Both the position numbers and the translations under genes were made by a program. Shown here in pieces: positions 24,447 through 32,569 of a DNA stretch of 32,569 bases; the first letter of the stretch is position 1; every line of letters starts with the position of its first letter. This stretch comes from Pedosphaera sp. (lineage in GTDB: Bacteria; Verrucomicrobiota; Verrucomicrobiia; Limisphaerales; F1-12-MAGs170). The stretch lies in the NCBI GenBank assembly GCA_009695275.1, contig SIBF01000031.1:1-32569 (forward strand). The letters run 5' to 3'. A model generated the notes under the pieces. That model had not been told where the DNA came from and did not search any database. It saw nothing but the letters and a program-made list of their open reading frames with translations.

Positions 24447-26501
24447 ATGAACGAACCATTGAATTCCCGCTTTTGCACCACTTTCACCGCCGCACTCATC
24501 ACCAGCGTCTTCGCTGCTCTCTCCGTGTCCGCCGCTGACGTGAAAAGCTACGGCGTTGCCCGCATCGCCAGCTTTGCTCAGAACAGCACTGGGGCACCAA
24601 CTGCGGATCCGGCCGCGCCATACACGGGATTTTTTGGAGTGAATCCCGATGACTTCAGCGCCATCAACACGATCACGGTGACAACTCCGAGCGGTGCCAC
24701 CTTCCCGCTTCCAGAAGTGACCGATTACCAGCTTTCACAAAACTTCGGAGACCAAGCACAACTCAACAACGCCTTTGGCCCCGGCGTTTACACCTTCAAT
24801 TTCGACACCTCCAACGATGGTACGAAAGCCGTCAAACTGAACCTCCTTGCGACCGCGTTTGGATCCGCACCTCAACTTTCAAACTTCACGGCACTGCAGA
24901 CCGCCAGCGCCGACGGCTTTACGATTCAGTGGTCGCCATTCAACGGAGGCACAGCCGATGATCTGATCGAACTTTTCGTTCTCGATTCCTCCGGCAATGA
25001 AATTTTCAACTCAGGCGGTCTGTGGGATTTCGGCGCTCTGAACGGAACCGCGACCTCATATAACGTCGAATCCGGCTTCCTCGATCCAGGCCAGACTTAC
25101 GATGCGATTCTCCGATTTGCCAAAGTGATTGTCAAAGACACCACCTCGTACTTAGGCGCATCAGGTCTGATTTCTGTAGGTCAACAAACCAAGTTCAAGA
25201 TCAAAACCTCGGGCACCAGCAGCAACCCAGCGGGCGGCAGCTCCCCAACCATCCTTATTACATCTCCGCTCGATGGAGCCACTGCCGTTCCTTCGGTGAC
25301 ACCGATACTCATCGCATTTAGCTCACCAATGAAGCCTGTGGCGTCGATCACGTGGTCAGGCAACGGGGTCGATTCCTCGAAATTCAGCTACACCTGGCCA
25401 GATCCCACGGTCCTTAGTATTTCCTATTCTGGTGGTTTACCCGGCGGCACCTTGATCACCATGACCCTCACCTCCGGCTTCACGGACTTGACGGGAATAC
25501 CCATTGCACCGAAGACCATCTCCTTCACGACAGCAGGCACACCCGGTGGCGGGACAACAAACCCGCCCGACAATTGCAATCCTGGAGGACCAGGTGGCTT
25601 GGGAGGAACTGTTTTGATCAGTAAAAATCTGAAGTTCCTCCAGACTGGCACACCAGCCCCCAGCTTATCACCACAAAATGGAGCTGGTTTTACCGCCATC
25701 ATCAGTTCACCAACTAAAAATCCTGTCATTGCCGTCAACATTACACTGCCCAACGGAATTCAAAAACCAGTGGAAAGCCAATTCGGGCAATTTCTCTATC
25801 TTGTGCCGTTCGCTACACAAGCGGCGCTCGACTCCCAGTTTCCCTCCGGTAACTATGTCGTGAAGCTGACACGTCAGGACGGCGTCGCTCAAAATATCAC
25901 TCTCCAGCTCGGCGACGCACCGCCCACGCCCCAACTCTCGAATTTCAGCGAAGTCAACAATTACAATTCCACGATTGATACCACCTTTCGTTGGGCTGGA
26001 TTTGTTGGAGCAGGAGTTAACGACGGCATTCAATTCAGCCTTGAGGATGTCCAGAACAAGCGTTTCGATGCTCCTGATCCTTGTGTTCCGCGCGAGCTGG
26101 CTAACACAGCCACGTCGATCGTCGTCCCGAAGAATCTTCTCAGTGCCTCCGGCGAAATCACCGGTGACTTGAACTTCAGCCGATTCGCATCGAACAACTC
26201 AGTCACTGACATCCGGGGCTTTGCAAGCTACAGTAAGATTGTCAGTTTCAAGCTTCGCACCTCCGTTACTCCTCCTCCGAGTGCGAATGTGAAATTATTG
26301 GCGCCCGTCCTCCAGGCTAACGGAACCTTCAAGGTAGGTATCACCGGCGGAGCTTCCGCCAGCTACCTTCCCGAAACATCGCCAGACTTGAAATCCTGGA
26401 CACCACAACCGCCCGTGACGCTCAATGCCGCAGGCACAGGGGAATTCACCGTCCCTGGCATTACCCAAAACCTGTCCATCCGAGCAAGAAGCACACAGTA
26501 G
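24447..26501 (+). CDS. Exported Ig-like repeat protein with internal duplication
   Basis: 684 residues; a GGAAGG lies 8 nt before the ATG. The signal peptide ends near VSAADVKS. Residues about 37-255 and about 390-640 are diverged copies of one beta-rich module. Each has a span around TPSGATFPLPEVTDYQLSQ or LPNGIQKPVESQFGQFLYL, then AxLNxxFxxGxYxxxx, xxPQLSNF, and a closing KFKIKT or SFKLRT. Between them lies a Big-type Ig-like domain (ILITSPLDGATAVPSVTPIL, FTDLTGIPIAPKTISFTTAG) and a Gly/Pro/Asn linker. The C terminus carries the small domain also seen in the Ycf48-like neighbour (SASYLPETSPDLKSW). It is surely secreted or surface-exposed; ligand unknown. It has its own 172-bp upstream gap, so it may or may not belong to the sigma-54 operon. 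Confidence 0.85.
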   Translation: MNEPLNSRFCTTFTAALITSVFAALSVSAADVKSYGVARIASFAQNSTGAPTADPAAPYTGFFGVNPDDFSAINTITVTTPSGATFPLPEVTDYQLSQNFGDQAQLNNAFGPGVYTFNFDTSNDGTKAVKLNLLATAFGSAPQLSNFTALQTASADGFTIQWSPFNGGTADDLIELFVLDSSGNEIFNSGGLWDFGALNGTATSYNVESGFLDPGQTYDAILRFAKVIVKDTTSYLGASGLISVGQQTKFKIKTSGTSSNPAGGSSPTILITSPLDGATAVPSVTPILIAFSSPMKPVASITWSGNGVDSSKFSYTWPDPTVLSISYSGGLPGGTLITMTLTSGFTDLTGIPIAPKTISFTTAGTPGGGTTNPPDNCNPGGPGGLGGTVLISKNLKFLQTGTPAPSLSPQNGAGFTAIISSPTKNPVIAVNITLPNGIQKPVESQFGQFLYLVPFATQAALDSQFPSGNYVVKLTRQDGVAQNITLQLGDAPPTPQLSNFSEVNNYNSTIDTTFRWAGFVGAGVNDGIQFSLEDVQNKRFDAPDPCVPRELANTATSIVVPKNLLSASGEITGDLNFSRFASNNSVTDIRGFASYSKIVSFKLRTSVTPPPSANVKLLAPVLQANGTFKVGITGGASASYLPETSPDLKSWTPQPPVTLNAAGTGEFTVPGITQNLSIRARSTQ

Positions 26502-26561
26502 AACCGCACTTCCGATTTCAATCCTCCGCGCATGGGAAGCGAAGTCCGAATGGACAAGGAA

Positions 26562-28784
26562 TCAATGCCCTTGTTTTGAGTGCTCGTGATCACCATGGGA
26601 ATGGGCACCGGACCCAGAAGCCAGTTTGAATGTCTTCAAAGGCCAGACGACCGCCTGCGTGCCGCCCTCGCTTACCTTGTAGAAGCGATCCATGCCGATC
26701 TGTGGCAAGCGCTGGATCACGCCGGTAGCAGGCCAGAAAATTTCAATCGAACGGATGGACTTCGCGTCTCCGAGCCCAATTTCCTGTCGCAGCGGCGAGG
26801 CACCAAAACTGCCGCCTGTACTTACGGTTTTGTATATTCCTCGATCACCCTGCCCGGTATTCACAATCACTTTGATGCGAGCTCCGATTGCCGCCCGGTT
26901 TGATTTCACTCCTTCGAGTTTGAGGGTGATCCAGTGATTGCCGTGTCCGGGGTTCTCGAAAAGGACATTCCGGTAAACGTCGCCGGTGAACGCGCCTCCC
27001 ATATCTTCGTAGATGTCTTGATCTCCATCGTTGTCAATGTCGCCGAAAGAGACGCCGTGGCCTTTCTGCAAGTGTCCGAAGCCTCCCGACGTAGTCACAT
27101 CCTGGAAGAACCGCCCTCCCGCGTTTCTAAACATGCGATTCGGGATCAGAGTGCTCAACTCGGGGTTGCCTGTGCCGACGTAAAAGTCGAGCCAGCCATC
27201 ATTGTCCAAGTCGCCATAGTTGGAACCCATGCTGAGGAGCACCTTGTCAATTCTGGCGGCGTGGCTGACATCCTCGAATGTCCCGTCGCCCTTGTTTCTG
27301 TATAGCTTGGCACGCTCACCACGGCTCGGCAGGCCGAGGTAGTCCGCCGCGACATCCCCTACTTCGGAAATGTAGTAGCCGGACACGAAAATATCCTGCC
27401 AGCCATCGTTGTCATAATCGAAGAACCAGCAGGGAAAGCTGTTCATCGGTGCCGTCACGCCGGCAACTGCGGCCACGTCCGTAAATTTCCATTTTCGCGT
27501 TGATTCCTCCGGGCCGGCAGGGCCGTCGTTCCGATACAAGACGTTGCTCCCTCTGAGCAACGAAAGATACAAGTCGGGTCGTCCGTCGTTGTTGTAATCC
27601 GCGCTCGCAACCCCTTTGACAAATCCAATCTTCGCTACCCCGGCGCTGGCTGCACACTCGGTGAAAGTGCCGTCATGATTGTTTCGATAAAGCTCGCATG
27701 GATGAACATCCGGCTCCACCGACTCGTTTCCAACGAACAAGTCAAGCCAGCCATCGCCGTCGTAGTCGAACCAGGTGGCGGTCTGGCTGGGATGAAAGCT
27801 CAACAAGCCCGCAGCTTCGGTGACGTCGTCAAATGTGCCATCCCCTCGGTTGCGCAAAAGCGATTTGGGAAACTTGCCATCGAAACGCATCCATGCACCT
27901 CGCAGCACCAGCACATCAGGAGCACCGTCGTTATTGTAGTCGGTCTGGATAATATTGAGCCCTCCCGTCTCGCCCACCAGGCCGGCTTCAACCGTTCTCT
28001 CCTTGAACGTGCCGTCGCCCATGTTCTTGAAGAGTCTGAGTTGCGAATCAAATCCCAGTGAAGAGACCATGACGTCAAGGAGGCCATCGCCATCGAAGTC
28101 TTCCATGATGCTTCCTCCGGACAGATCATTCACATCCAATCCCACTCCCCCAGCCACATCGGTAAATCGTTTTATATCGTAATCGGACTCGAAGACCTTT
28201 GGCGGTATCAGAAACGTTGGAGGGACTCGATCAGGATACTCACCCAAAGTCATGTGCGCGATGTTGAGCAACCAGCGGGCACTCAAGTCCTGCGGGAACT
28301 CTTGCAATAATTCCGTCAACACCTTCGCCGCCGATCGAGAGCCATCCTGCAATTTGTGGACCCCAGCTCCCCGGATCGGGAGCAGGCACGAATCCGTCGT
28401 GTGATTAGAGAGGCAATTCTGCTGCTCGGCGAGACGCAGATAACACATCGCCTGAAAAGTGCGGAGGAGCCGTCTGTTTCTAGCGAGTAGCGCCGGAGAG
28501 TTCTTCAGCAAGAACTGTTCATAGGCGGCAAATTCCTTCAGAGCATCCAGGCTCCGTCCGGCATTCAGCAGCTCGATGGCGTATTGGCGACGAAGATCCA
28601 CGGCTTCATCCCGGTCACCCATCAGCCGCAAACGTTCTCCCATCATCCCGGCGCGTTCACGGCTGAGAAATGGGGCTGCGAGAGGGTTCACTTCTCTGGC
28701 AATTCGTTCGAGCAATGCCGCCATCCGGCGAGTCCCAGTGGTCGGCAATTGCTCCTGCGCCGCCGCGGATCCACGCGACCCCAT
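26562..28784 (-). CDS. FG-GAP repeat / UnbV-ASPIC domain protein (signal peptide separated by in-frame TGA)
   Basis: About 740 residues from ATG 28784 (TTG 28787 is adjacent). A helical TPR-like N-terminal part (to about 200) is followed by at least seven calcium-loop repeats of the D-x-D-x-DG-x-x-D type: DFDGDGLLDV, DYNNDGAPDV, DYDGDGWLDL, DYNNDGRPDL, DYDNDGWQDI, DLDNDGWLDF, DIDNDGDQDI. These build an integrin-like propeller. A UnbV/ASPIC domain (GNHWITLKLEGVKSNRAAIG, SIEIFWPATG) and a His-rich tail (HSHGDHEH) end it. Upstream codons in the same frame encode a convincing signal peptide (KKHIAPFLRCRWLSAPVLAV, cleavage after AAA), but its only ATG (28871) is followed at the fifth codon by TGA (28857-28859). 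As read, the export signal cannot be translated from a standard start. Function unknown. Confidence 0.88.
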   Translation of the reverse strand: MGSRGSAAAQEQLPTTGTRRMAALLERIAREVNPLAAPFLSRERAGMMGERLRLMGDRDEAVDLRRQYAIELLNAGRSLDALKEFAAYEQFLLKNSPALLARNRRLLRTFQAMCYLRLAEQQNCLSNHTTDSCLLPIRGAGVHKLQDGSRSAAKVLTELLQEFPQDLSARWLLNIAHMTLGEYPDRVPPTFLIPPKVFESDYDIKRFTDVAGGVGLDVNDLSGGSIMEDFDGDGLLDVMVSSLGFDSQLRLFKNMGDGTFKERTVEAGLVGETGGLNIIQTDYNNDGAPDVLVLRGAWMRFDGKFPKSLLRNRGDGTFDDVTEAAGLLSFHPSQTATWFDYDGDGWLDLFVGNESVEPDVHPCELYRNNHDGTFTECAASAGVAKIGFVKGVASADYNNDGRPDLYLSLLRGSNVLYRNDGPAGPEESTRKWKFTDVAAVAGVTAPMNSFPCWFFDYDNDGWQDIFVSGYYISEVGDVAADYLGLPSRGERAKLYRNKGDGTFEDVSHAARIDKVLLSMGSNYGDLDNDGWLDFYVGTGNPELSTLIPNRMFRNAGGRFFQDVTTSGGFGHLQKGHGVSFGDIDNDGDQDIYEDMGGAFTGDVYRNVLFENPGHGNHWITLKLEGVKSNRAAIGARIKVIVNTGQGDRGIYKTVSTGGSFGASPLRQEIGLGDAKSIRSIEIFWPATGVIQRLPQIGMDRFYKVSEGGTQAVVWPLKTFKLASGSGAHSHGDHEHSKQGH

Positions 28785-28871
28785 CAAAACGACTGCGAGA
28801 ACCGGGGCAGAAAGCCAACGGCATCTGAGGAATGGTGCAATGTGCTTCTTTATGGATCAAAACCTGTTCAT
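28785..28871 (-). pseudogene. Interrupted signal-peptide leader of the UnbV protein
   Basis: In frame with the FG-GAP/UnbV gene: ATG at 28871, three codons (Asn-Arg-Phe), a TGA at 28857-28859, then an open Ser-Ile-Lys-Lys-rich and hydrophobic leader running straight into the gene. The leader has the basic n-region, hydrophobic core and SAAA cleavage region of a Sec signal peptide. Between the TGA and TTG 28787 there is no ATG, GTG or TTG codon in frame; ATA (28853) and ATT (28841) are the only near-cognates. A nonsense mutation, a sequencing error, readthrough or a rare start are all possible. Confidence 0.6.
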
Positions 28872-29135
28872 GTGAGGTGACGCCGTCAATGACGTTCTTG
28901 CAGATTCCTCACAACGCCCGCGAACTGTTGGATGACTTCTCGGACCAGACGGAGATCAATGGACGATCTCTCTCGCTCCTTCTTTCTGAACTTCGGCACG
29001 ATTGTGCCCGATTGAGCGGGTGCTTCAAAAGGATCTCCACTTGTCGCAATTTTCGCCGAATTCCCCGCAAAGCAAATCGTTCCCCAGCGCACTTTCCGCT
29101 TTGCACCGCCCGCTTTGGAACTAGATTGCACCCGG

Positions 29136-29747
29136 ATGGGTACCGACAACGATTCACCAATTGACCGGCTTTGGAATGATTACGGCAGCGTCTTTCATGA
29201 CTTTGACGACATGACGCTGGCGCGGTGGATGGCCCAAACGCTGGGCCAGTTGGAAGGCCGTGTGTGGCGGCTTTCTCATCCACTGGTGGGCGTTTATCGG
29301 CTGGCGGCTCAACAAGCTCACGAGCGCCAGATCTGGCTCAAGCGGCTCGCCTCACCTCCTCCGGCGTATCCTGAAGCAGAATGCTGCCGGGCTCCTTTGC
29401 TGCCGTTGTTGACGCGAGATGTTCTGGAATCGGGGCTCGTGTGCCAGCATTGCCTGGCGACCGCCGTGCCGTTCGCCGACATCCCGAAACAACTCCACAA
29501 GGACGTTCAGGTGTGGGCCAAGGAGTATGCCGAGGTCCACGCCGTGGCTCATTGGGATGACCGGCAGCGGAAGGGTGCCGGGGATTATGATCGGGCGTAC
29601 GAGGAAGCGGCCTCCGCAGCGGAAGCACTTCTGGCATCGGCAGGCCAGCACATACTCCCTAAATTCCTCGAGTTCTACCCGGTGATCGTCTGGGAGGATC
29701 AGGACGAATGCCTCGAAGTACGGCCAGAGGACATTTCCTTCCAATAG
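29136..29747 (+). CDS. Conserved-looking hypothetical protein with CC and CxxC motifs
   Basis: 203 residues from the ATG at 29136; a TTG seven codons upstream (29115) is the alternative. No signal peptide or membrane segment. The N-terminal part is helical and mentions many aromatic/acidic residues (RLWNDYGSVFHDFDDMTLAR, LEGRVWRLSHPLVGVYRLAA). A middle region holds CC and CQHC spaced about 24 residues apart, a possible zinc site. The C-terminal half is acidic and ends in WEDQDECLEVRPEDISF. I do not recognise the family. It stands alone between the UnbV gene (divergent) and a kinase (convergent). Coding is supported by sensible amino-acid composition and the lack of a better frame. Confidence 0.75.
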   Translation: MGTDNDSPIDRLWNDYGSVFHDFDDMTLARWMAQTLGQLEGRVWRLSHPLVGVYRLAAQQAHERQIWLKRLASPPPAYPEAECCRAPLLPLLTRDVLESGLVCQHCLATAVPFADIPKQLHKDVQVWAKEYAEVHAVAHWDDRQRKGAGDYDRAYEEAASAAEALLASAGQHILPKFLEFYPVIVWEDQDECLEVRPEDISFQ

Positions 29748-29770
29748 GGATTTACGCCCGGATCACTCTG

Positions 29771-29786
29771 GATTGAAGCTTCAATC
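29771..29786. other. 16-bp perfect palindrome between convergent genes
   Basis: GATTGAAGCTTCAATC lies in the 52-bp gap between the hypothetical gene and the hybrid kinase, which converge. It can form a 6-bp stem with a 4-nt loop. It has no T-run and is weak as a terminator; the role is open. Confidence 0.4.
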
Positions 29787-29799
29787 GCCGCCGTTCCCA

Positions 29800-32454
29800 T
29801 CATCCCAGAACTTGGCGCAAACACGTTACCAGATCCTCCAACAGGTAAGGTTTCCGAATAAATCCACCGGGGCGCTGGTCACCAAAGCGAGCCTCCATTT
29901 CCGCTTGAGTACAGGCGCTCGCTACGATCACTTGAGCCTTTGAGTTGATGCGGAGAAGCTCGCGAAAGGTATCTTCTCCGCTGAGTTCAGGCATCAGCAG
30001 ATCAAGAATCACAAGCCGGATGGACTGTGCCTGTTTACGGTAAGTGTCCACCGCGCTGCGTCCGTCGGATGCCGTCAGGACTTGAAAATCAAGTCGTTCC
30101 AAAAACTGCTTCCCAATATCCCTGATGATCTCCTCGTCGTCCACGACCAGGATGAATCCCCCTTTAGTCCAATGTTTGTCTGTATGTGAGGCAATCACGC
30201 CCGGCTCCTTCACTCTACTCGCAACGGGTAACACCCGGAATACGGATCCGGATTCGGGACGACTTTGAACACGCAAGGCTCCTTTATGACCGCGCACGAT
30301 TCCCAACACCGCCGACAAGCCGAGGCCGCGTCCTGCGAATTTTGTGGTGTAGAATGGTTCGAAGATTCGCTTGAGCCGGTCCGCATCCATCCCACACCCA
30401 CTATCCGCCACCTCCAACCAGACATAATGACCTGCTTCCATATTATCATGCAGGTAACCTTCCTGAAGATACTCCCGGGTGCAGTGCAAGCTTCCCACGC
30501 TCACGGTGATTTTTCCTGCCTTGTCCCCGACAGCTTCAGAAGCGTTGGTGACCAGATTGAGCACCATTTGCCGGATTTCGGTGGCGTCACCTTCCACGAG
30601 CGGAAGATCAGCTTCGACCTCGATACTCAAGACCGCCATTTTGGAAATCGAAGTCTTCATTAAATCACGGATCTTCTCGATGAGGATTCCCAAGTCGATC
30701 GATTCAACCAAGAAACGGCCCCAGCCCGAGTAAGCAAGCATCTGCCGGCACAAGTCGGCGGCCCGCAAGGAAGCGTCCTTGATGGCTTCGAGCGAGTGGA
30801 GCGATGGCGATTCAGGTGGCAATTGTAACCGTGCGAGGTCGGCATTTCCCAAAATTGCAGCGAGCAGGTTGTTGAACTCATGCGCAATGCCCCCCGCCAG
30901 CACACCCAGACTTTCCAATTTTTGAACGGCCCGCATTTGTTCCTCCAGCCTGACCTTGTTCGTCTCGGCCTGCCTTCGTTCAGTGATGTCCTCAATCGTG
31001 CCGTCGTAGTAAACGACAACACCTCGTTCATCCCGAATCGCACGCACCCGCTGGTGGACCCATATCAATGTCCCATCCCGGCGATGCCAGGCGGACTCCC
31101 TGTCAAGGTCCAGTTCTTCACGTCCGAGGGCTTCCAGAAGTTGCTTGAGATCGAGCCCCGGTTCACCGTCTGTTTTATATGATCCTGACCGGGTGAGTTC
31201 GTCGAATGAATCGAACCCGAGCATCCGGATGACCGCCGGGTTGGCCATGCTCAGCCGCCCATCTGACGTAATCCGGTAGATTCCCATGACACTGTTCTCA
31301 CAAAAGGCACGCCACGAATTCTCACTCTGATGTAGCTCCCCTTCGACCTTCCGCCGCTCCCTCATCTCGCTTCGAAGACGATCGATCGTAGCCTGCAATT
31401 TGCGAACAAGCCGATCCCGCTCGACGGCTTCGACGTACTTGGAAGTGATGTCCCGTACCAGGAAGAACCTTCCCAAACGCTGACCTTTCACAGCGGTGAT
31501 GACGGACCCTTTGACGTCGAAATAACGTGTTTCACCGTTGGCCTCGCGAGGGATCTCTAAATCGACCGAATCGCTGGAGATCACATCTTTGCTTAGAGCA
31601 GGCCAGCCAGCGATAACCTCATCCAGGAGTCTGCCGCTCACATCCGCTTTCTGGATTCCAAGCATGGCCTTTGCAGCAGGATTTACCTGAATGATTCGAT
31701 CCTGCGCTCCAAGCACAACACGGCCATCCTTGAGTTGATTGAGAACCATCCGCTGCGCCACCGGCATGATCTCCAGGAGCTGTAATCGGAATAGCGCCCA
31801 GAAATACACGATACTGCTGACAATGAAGGCGAGAGGCGTCGGATTCGGCGCGGATCGCGGGTAAACGTTTATGCTTTGAAGAAAATTGGCCACCCACGGA
31901 ACAGTTCCCGCCACAAGCAGTGCGCTTATCTGCCGCTGGTGCATCCGCGAGGCTTCCGTCCAACTGAGAACGAGAAGTCCATAACCTATGAAAAACTGAA
32001 CGTAGCTAAAGATCTCCGAAAAGAGGAGCCACTTCCCGTAATGCACCGTGGTCACACCTTCTTTCAAAACCACCGTCCACATGCCGTGATGGAGGTCATT
32101 GGTCGCCACCACAAATACTGTGACAACTGAAACCAATGACAGGGCAGTCAGCCTGCCCGGAGTCAACCAATGACTTCGCCCGATAAATTCGAGGCAGAAG
32201 GCCAGCCAGGCGACAGGAAGCATCCCGATTCCCACATACGCCAGAACCACCCACTGCTCAGCATCGAGGAACAGCTTCATCCCGTCCGCGAGTGCCCAGA
32301 TGATGCCGCCAATCACCATCCCCAGGAAGGCTCTGCCGCCGGGAAGCGAGCGATGAGGCCATACCCTGTAAGCCAGGATAGAGCCGATCACCACTACAAC
32401 CACCAGAGCCAATGCAAAATAGGGTTCTTCAAACTTTAGCGTTGGGATTTTCAT
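29800..32454 (-). CDS. Hybrid sensor histidine kinase: 7TM-PAS-PAS-HisKA-HATPase-REC
   Basis: 884 residues. The first ~220 residues form about seven membrane helices of the HisKA_7TM type (LALVVVVVIGSILAYRVW, YVQFFIGYGLLVLSW). Two PAS domains follow: one around RMVLNQLKDGRVVLGAQDRI, the other at ENSVMGIYRITSDGRLSMAN with a PAC-like segment (GVVVYYDGTIEDITERRQAE). A coiled coil joins them. The HisKA helix has LAGGIAHEFNNLLAAILGNA (phospho-His near 525), the HATPase shows VLNLVTNASEAVG, VADSGCGMD and GRGLGLSAVLGIV, and the C-terminal receiver has VVDDEE, phospho-Asp near 815 (VILDLLMPELSGED) and RKPYLLEDL. All catalytic motifs appear intact. It should sense a membrane or redox-type signal and pass phosphate through its own receiver. 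No cognate output gene is adjacent. Confidence 0.95.
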   Translation of the reverse strand: MKIPTLKFEEPYFALALVVVVVIGSILAYRVWPHRSLPGGRAFLGMVIGGIIWALADGMKLFLDAEQWVVLAYVGIGMLPVAWLAFCLEFIGRSHWLTPGRLTALSLVSVVTVFVVATNDLHHGMWTVVLKEGVTTVHYGKWLLFSEIFSYVQFFIGYGLLVLSWTEASRMHQRQISALLVAGTVPWVANFLQSINVYPRSAPNPTPLAFIVSSIVYFWALFRLQLLEIMPVAQRMVLNQLKDGRVVLGAQDRIIQVNPAAKAMLGIQKADVSGRLLDEVIAGWPALSKDVISSDSVDLEIPREANGETRYFDVKGSVITAVKGQRLGRFFLVRDITSKYVEAVERDRLVRKLQATIDRLRSEMRERRKVEGELHQSENSWRAFCENSVMGIYRITSDGRLSMANPAVIRMLGFDSFDELTRSGSYKTDGEPGLDLKQLLEALGREELDLDRESAWHRRDGTLIWVHQRVRAIRDERGVVVYYDGTIEDITERRQAETNKVRLEEQMRAVQKLESLGVLAGGIAHEFNNLLAAILGNADLARLQLPPESPSLHSLEAIKDASLRAADLCRQMLAYSGWGRFLVESIDLGILIEKIRDLMKTSISKMAVLSIEVEADLPLVEGDATEIRQMVLNLVTNASEAVGDKAGKITVSVGSLHCTREYLQEGYLHDNMEAGHYVWLEVADSGCGMDADRLKRIFEPFYTTKFAGRGLGLSAVLGIVRGHKGALRVQSRPESGSVFRVLPVASRVKEPGVIASHTDKHWTKGGFILVVDDEEIIRDIGKQFLERLDFQVLTASDGRSAVDTYRKQAQSIRLVILDLLMPELSGEDTFRELLRINSKAQVIVASACTQAEMEARFGDQRPGGFIRKPYLLEDLVTCLRQVLG

Positions 32455-32476
32455 TGAGTGAAATCAGGTTAAGCGG

Positions 32477-32569
32477 ATGCAAGACATACAACTTTATCAG
32501 CAGCTTTTGGGATTGAGTGGGCCGTGGGAAGTGGGGCGAGTGACCTTGAAGCGGGAGGCGCAGGAGATT
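32477..32569 (+). mobile_element. ISL3-family transposase, first 31 codons (partial, runs off right edge)
   Basis: An ATG at 32477 opens 31 codons to the window end, starting MQDIQLYQQLLGLSGPWEVG. The pattern MQD-x-QLY-x-x-LLG-[IL]-x-x-PW-x-V is the typical N terminus of ISL3-family transposases, DDE enzymes that move IS elements of about 1.3-2.3 kb. It starts only 22 bp from the divergent kinase start, so there is little room for a normal left inverted repeat between the two genes. Whether the gene is intact cannot be told. Confidence 0.75.

Overview
The window (32.6 kb, moderately GC-rich) looks like chromosome of a free-living, flagellated member of the Verrucomicrobiota (PVC group, Pedosphaera/Limisphaerales-like). 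This is inferred from gene style rather than a marker gene: a Tat-exported Gfo/Idh/MocA oxidoreductase, an FG-GAP/UnbV-ASPIC protein, exported Ycf48-like and Ig-like proteins, a SWIM-SNF2 helicase, and few strong Shine-Dalgarno sites. No rRNA, tRNA or CRISPR array was seen.

Layout. (1) Positions 1-9369, minus strand: a tight flagellar basal-body/export operon read right to left as flgB-flgC-fliE-fliF-fliG-fliH-fliI-fliJ-(ylxF/motE-like)-fliK. This is the order of the Bacillus fla/che operon. Many junctions overlap (ATGA or TGATG), and a sigma-54-type promoter sits just before flgB. The fliK-like gene runs off the left edge and carries 162-bp (54-codon) tandem repeats. (2) 9560-15378: a Tat-exported oxidoreductase (plus), then a SWIM-SNF2 helicase and a CNT nucleoside transporter (minus). 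(3) 15520-24274: a signalling and envelope block. A REC-histidine kinase (minus) is divergent from a sigma-54 response regulator (plus). Downstream of the regulator, a consensus -24/-12 promoter precedes a row of plus-strand genes: an exported coiled-coil protein, an outer-membrane beta-barrel, a membrane histidine kinase and an exported Ycf48-like propeller. (4) 24447-28784: an exported Ig-like protein with an internal duplication, then a convergent FG-GAP/UnbV protein whose signal peptide is cut off from its ATG by an in-frame TGA. (5) 29136-32569: a small unknown gene, a large multi-sensor hybrid histidine kinase (minus), and the first 31 codons of an ISL3-type transposase that leaves the window.

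How it fits together. The flagellar operon builds the rod base, MS ring, switch and export ATPase complex. The two -24/-12 elements, one before flgB and one before the envelope operon, together with a sigma-54 activator gene, suggest that RpoN-dependent control links motility and cell-surface remodelling here. That link is inference. The sigma-54 envelope operon with its own regulator and kinases is the most system-like, unfamiliar part of the window.
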